Assembly: GCF_000149955.1 (NCBI RefSeq)
Contig: NC_030999.1
Location: forward strand, 1,694,132 to 1,758,131
DNA: 64,000 nt
Source: Fusarium oxysporum f. sp. lycopersici 4287
Taxonomy: Eukaryota > Ascomycota > Sordariomycetes > Hypocreales > Nectriaceae
Direction of reading: 5' to 3'
Below the pieces are notes generated by a model that was given only the letters and a program-made list of their open reading frames with translations, searched no databases and was not told where the DNA came from. Of this stretch, positions 63,669-64,000 are shown in pieces. Both the position numbers and the translations under genes were made by a program. How positions within the stretch are numbered: the stretch's first letter is position 1; each line of letters opens with the position of its first letter.

Positions 63669-64000
63669 TTTAAATATCGTGAATGCCAAAATGGTCGTTT
63701 CTGCTTTATTCAATGACACATCCTGCATGTGCCTCTAGGCCACAGGCCTAATAGCTCTATTATTGATAATATATTATTTTGCTGAACTTTAAAAGCCTAA
63801 ATGGCACAGACCTCTATTATATCCTACTATTAATTGGTGAAATTAGATTTAGCCAACCCGATTTGGGAACAAATACAGAGACAAAACCTCTTTAGGGTTT
63901 GGACGGAGCAAGTGGTAACTATTCAAGTTTGTTTTCCCGGCTTCTCCGTAACTACACATGTAAGCCTCGTGGAATCTATGGAGGGTAAGAGCACAAGTTT
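63669..64000. other. 3' flank of the Argonaute gene
   Basis: AT-rich 3' untranslated and intergenic sequence; nothing else recognised up to the window edge. Confidence 0.45.

Noticed and set aside
1..64000. Starship giant mobile element
   Set aside because: No DUF3435 tyrosine-recombinase captain gene was seen in the window, so cargo-like genes alone do not support it.

Overview
The window looks like a repeat-rich, accessory stretch of a filamentous ascomycete (Pezizomycotina) genome. Genes carry short GT..AG introns (about 47-102 bp, often with a TGCTAAT-, CTAAC- or CTGAC-like branch point). The families are typical of this group: Clr5-domain protein, OrsD-like zinc-finger proteins, BTB proteins, APH-like kinases, QDE-2-type Argonaute, Tad-like LINE, Hop-like MULE and fungal hAT and Copia elements. 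The species cannot be named from sequence alone. Coordinates derived by counting may be off by 1-2 bases.

Layout. 0-5.4 kb: two nested DNA elements, a PD-(D/E)XK nuclease-like gene and a short OrsD-like gene. 5.4-10.9 kb: a full-length Tad/I-like LINE with a 12-bp target duplication. 11.4-12.5 kb: a BTB gene. 12.5-17.8 kb: a nest of transposon remnants, in which a pogo-like fragment abuts a Hop-like MULE, the MULE holds an apparently intact hAT, and the hAT holds a solo Copia LTR. 18.6-29.1 kb: four host-like genes of poorly known function, including a ParB-like protein and a gene with an acidic Glu-Pro repeat. 29.4-39.7 kb: an OrsD-like pseudogene split by a full-length Copia element with identical LTRs and by a 3.4-kb hAT. 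40.3-50.5 kb: Clr5, dynamin-like GTPase, small coiled-coil and APH genes, a decayed OrsD-like gene and a BTB remnant. 50.7-63.7 kb: a NadR-like P-loop gene, a predicted RdRP-helicase fusion, a frameshifted cysteine-rich secreted protein, a TA-flanked DNA element and an Argonaute.

How it may fit together. The right end looks like an RNA-silencing neighbourhood: an RNA-dependent RNA polymerase fused in frame to a UPF1/SAD-3-type helicase lies about 3.4 kb upstream of an Argonaute with a complete catalytic tetrad, both on the plus strand. It sits beside a block full of young transposons, the usual targets of such pathways.

Two unusual mobile sequences stand out. The 168-bp intron of the 36-39 kb hAT transposase has an inverted copy, about 90% identical, elsewhere in the same element. 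The similarity stops exactly at GT and AG, and each copy is flanked by its own 3-bp direct repeat, as expected of an introner-like element. Separately, a dispersed short repeat carries three 15-bp palindromes whose arms change in a compensated way between copies.
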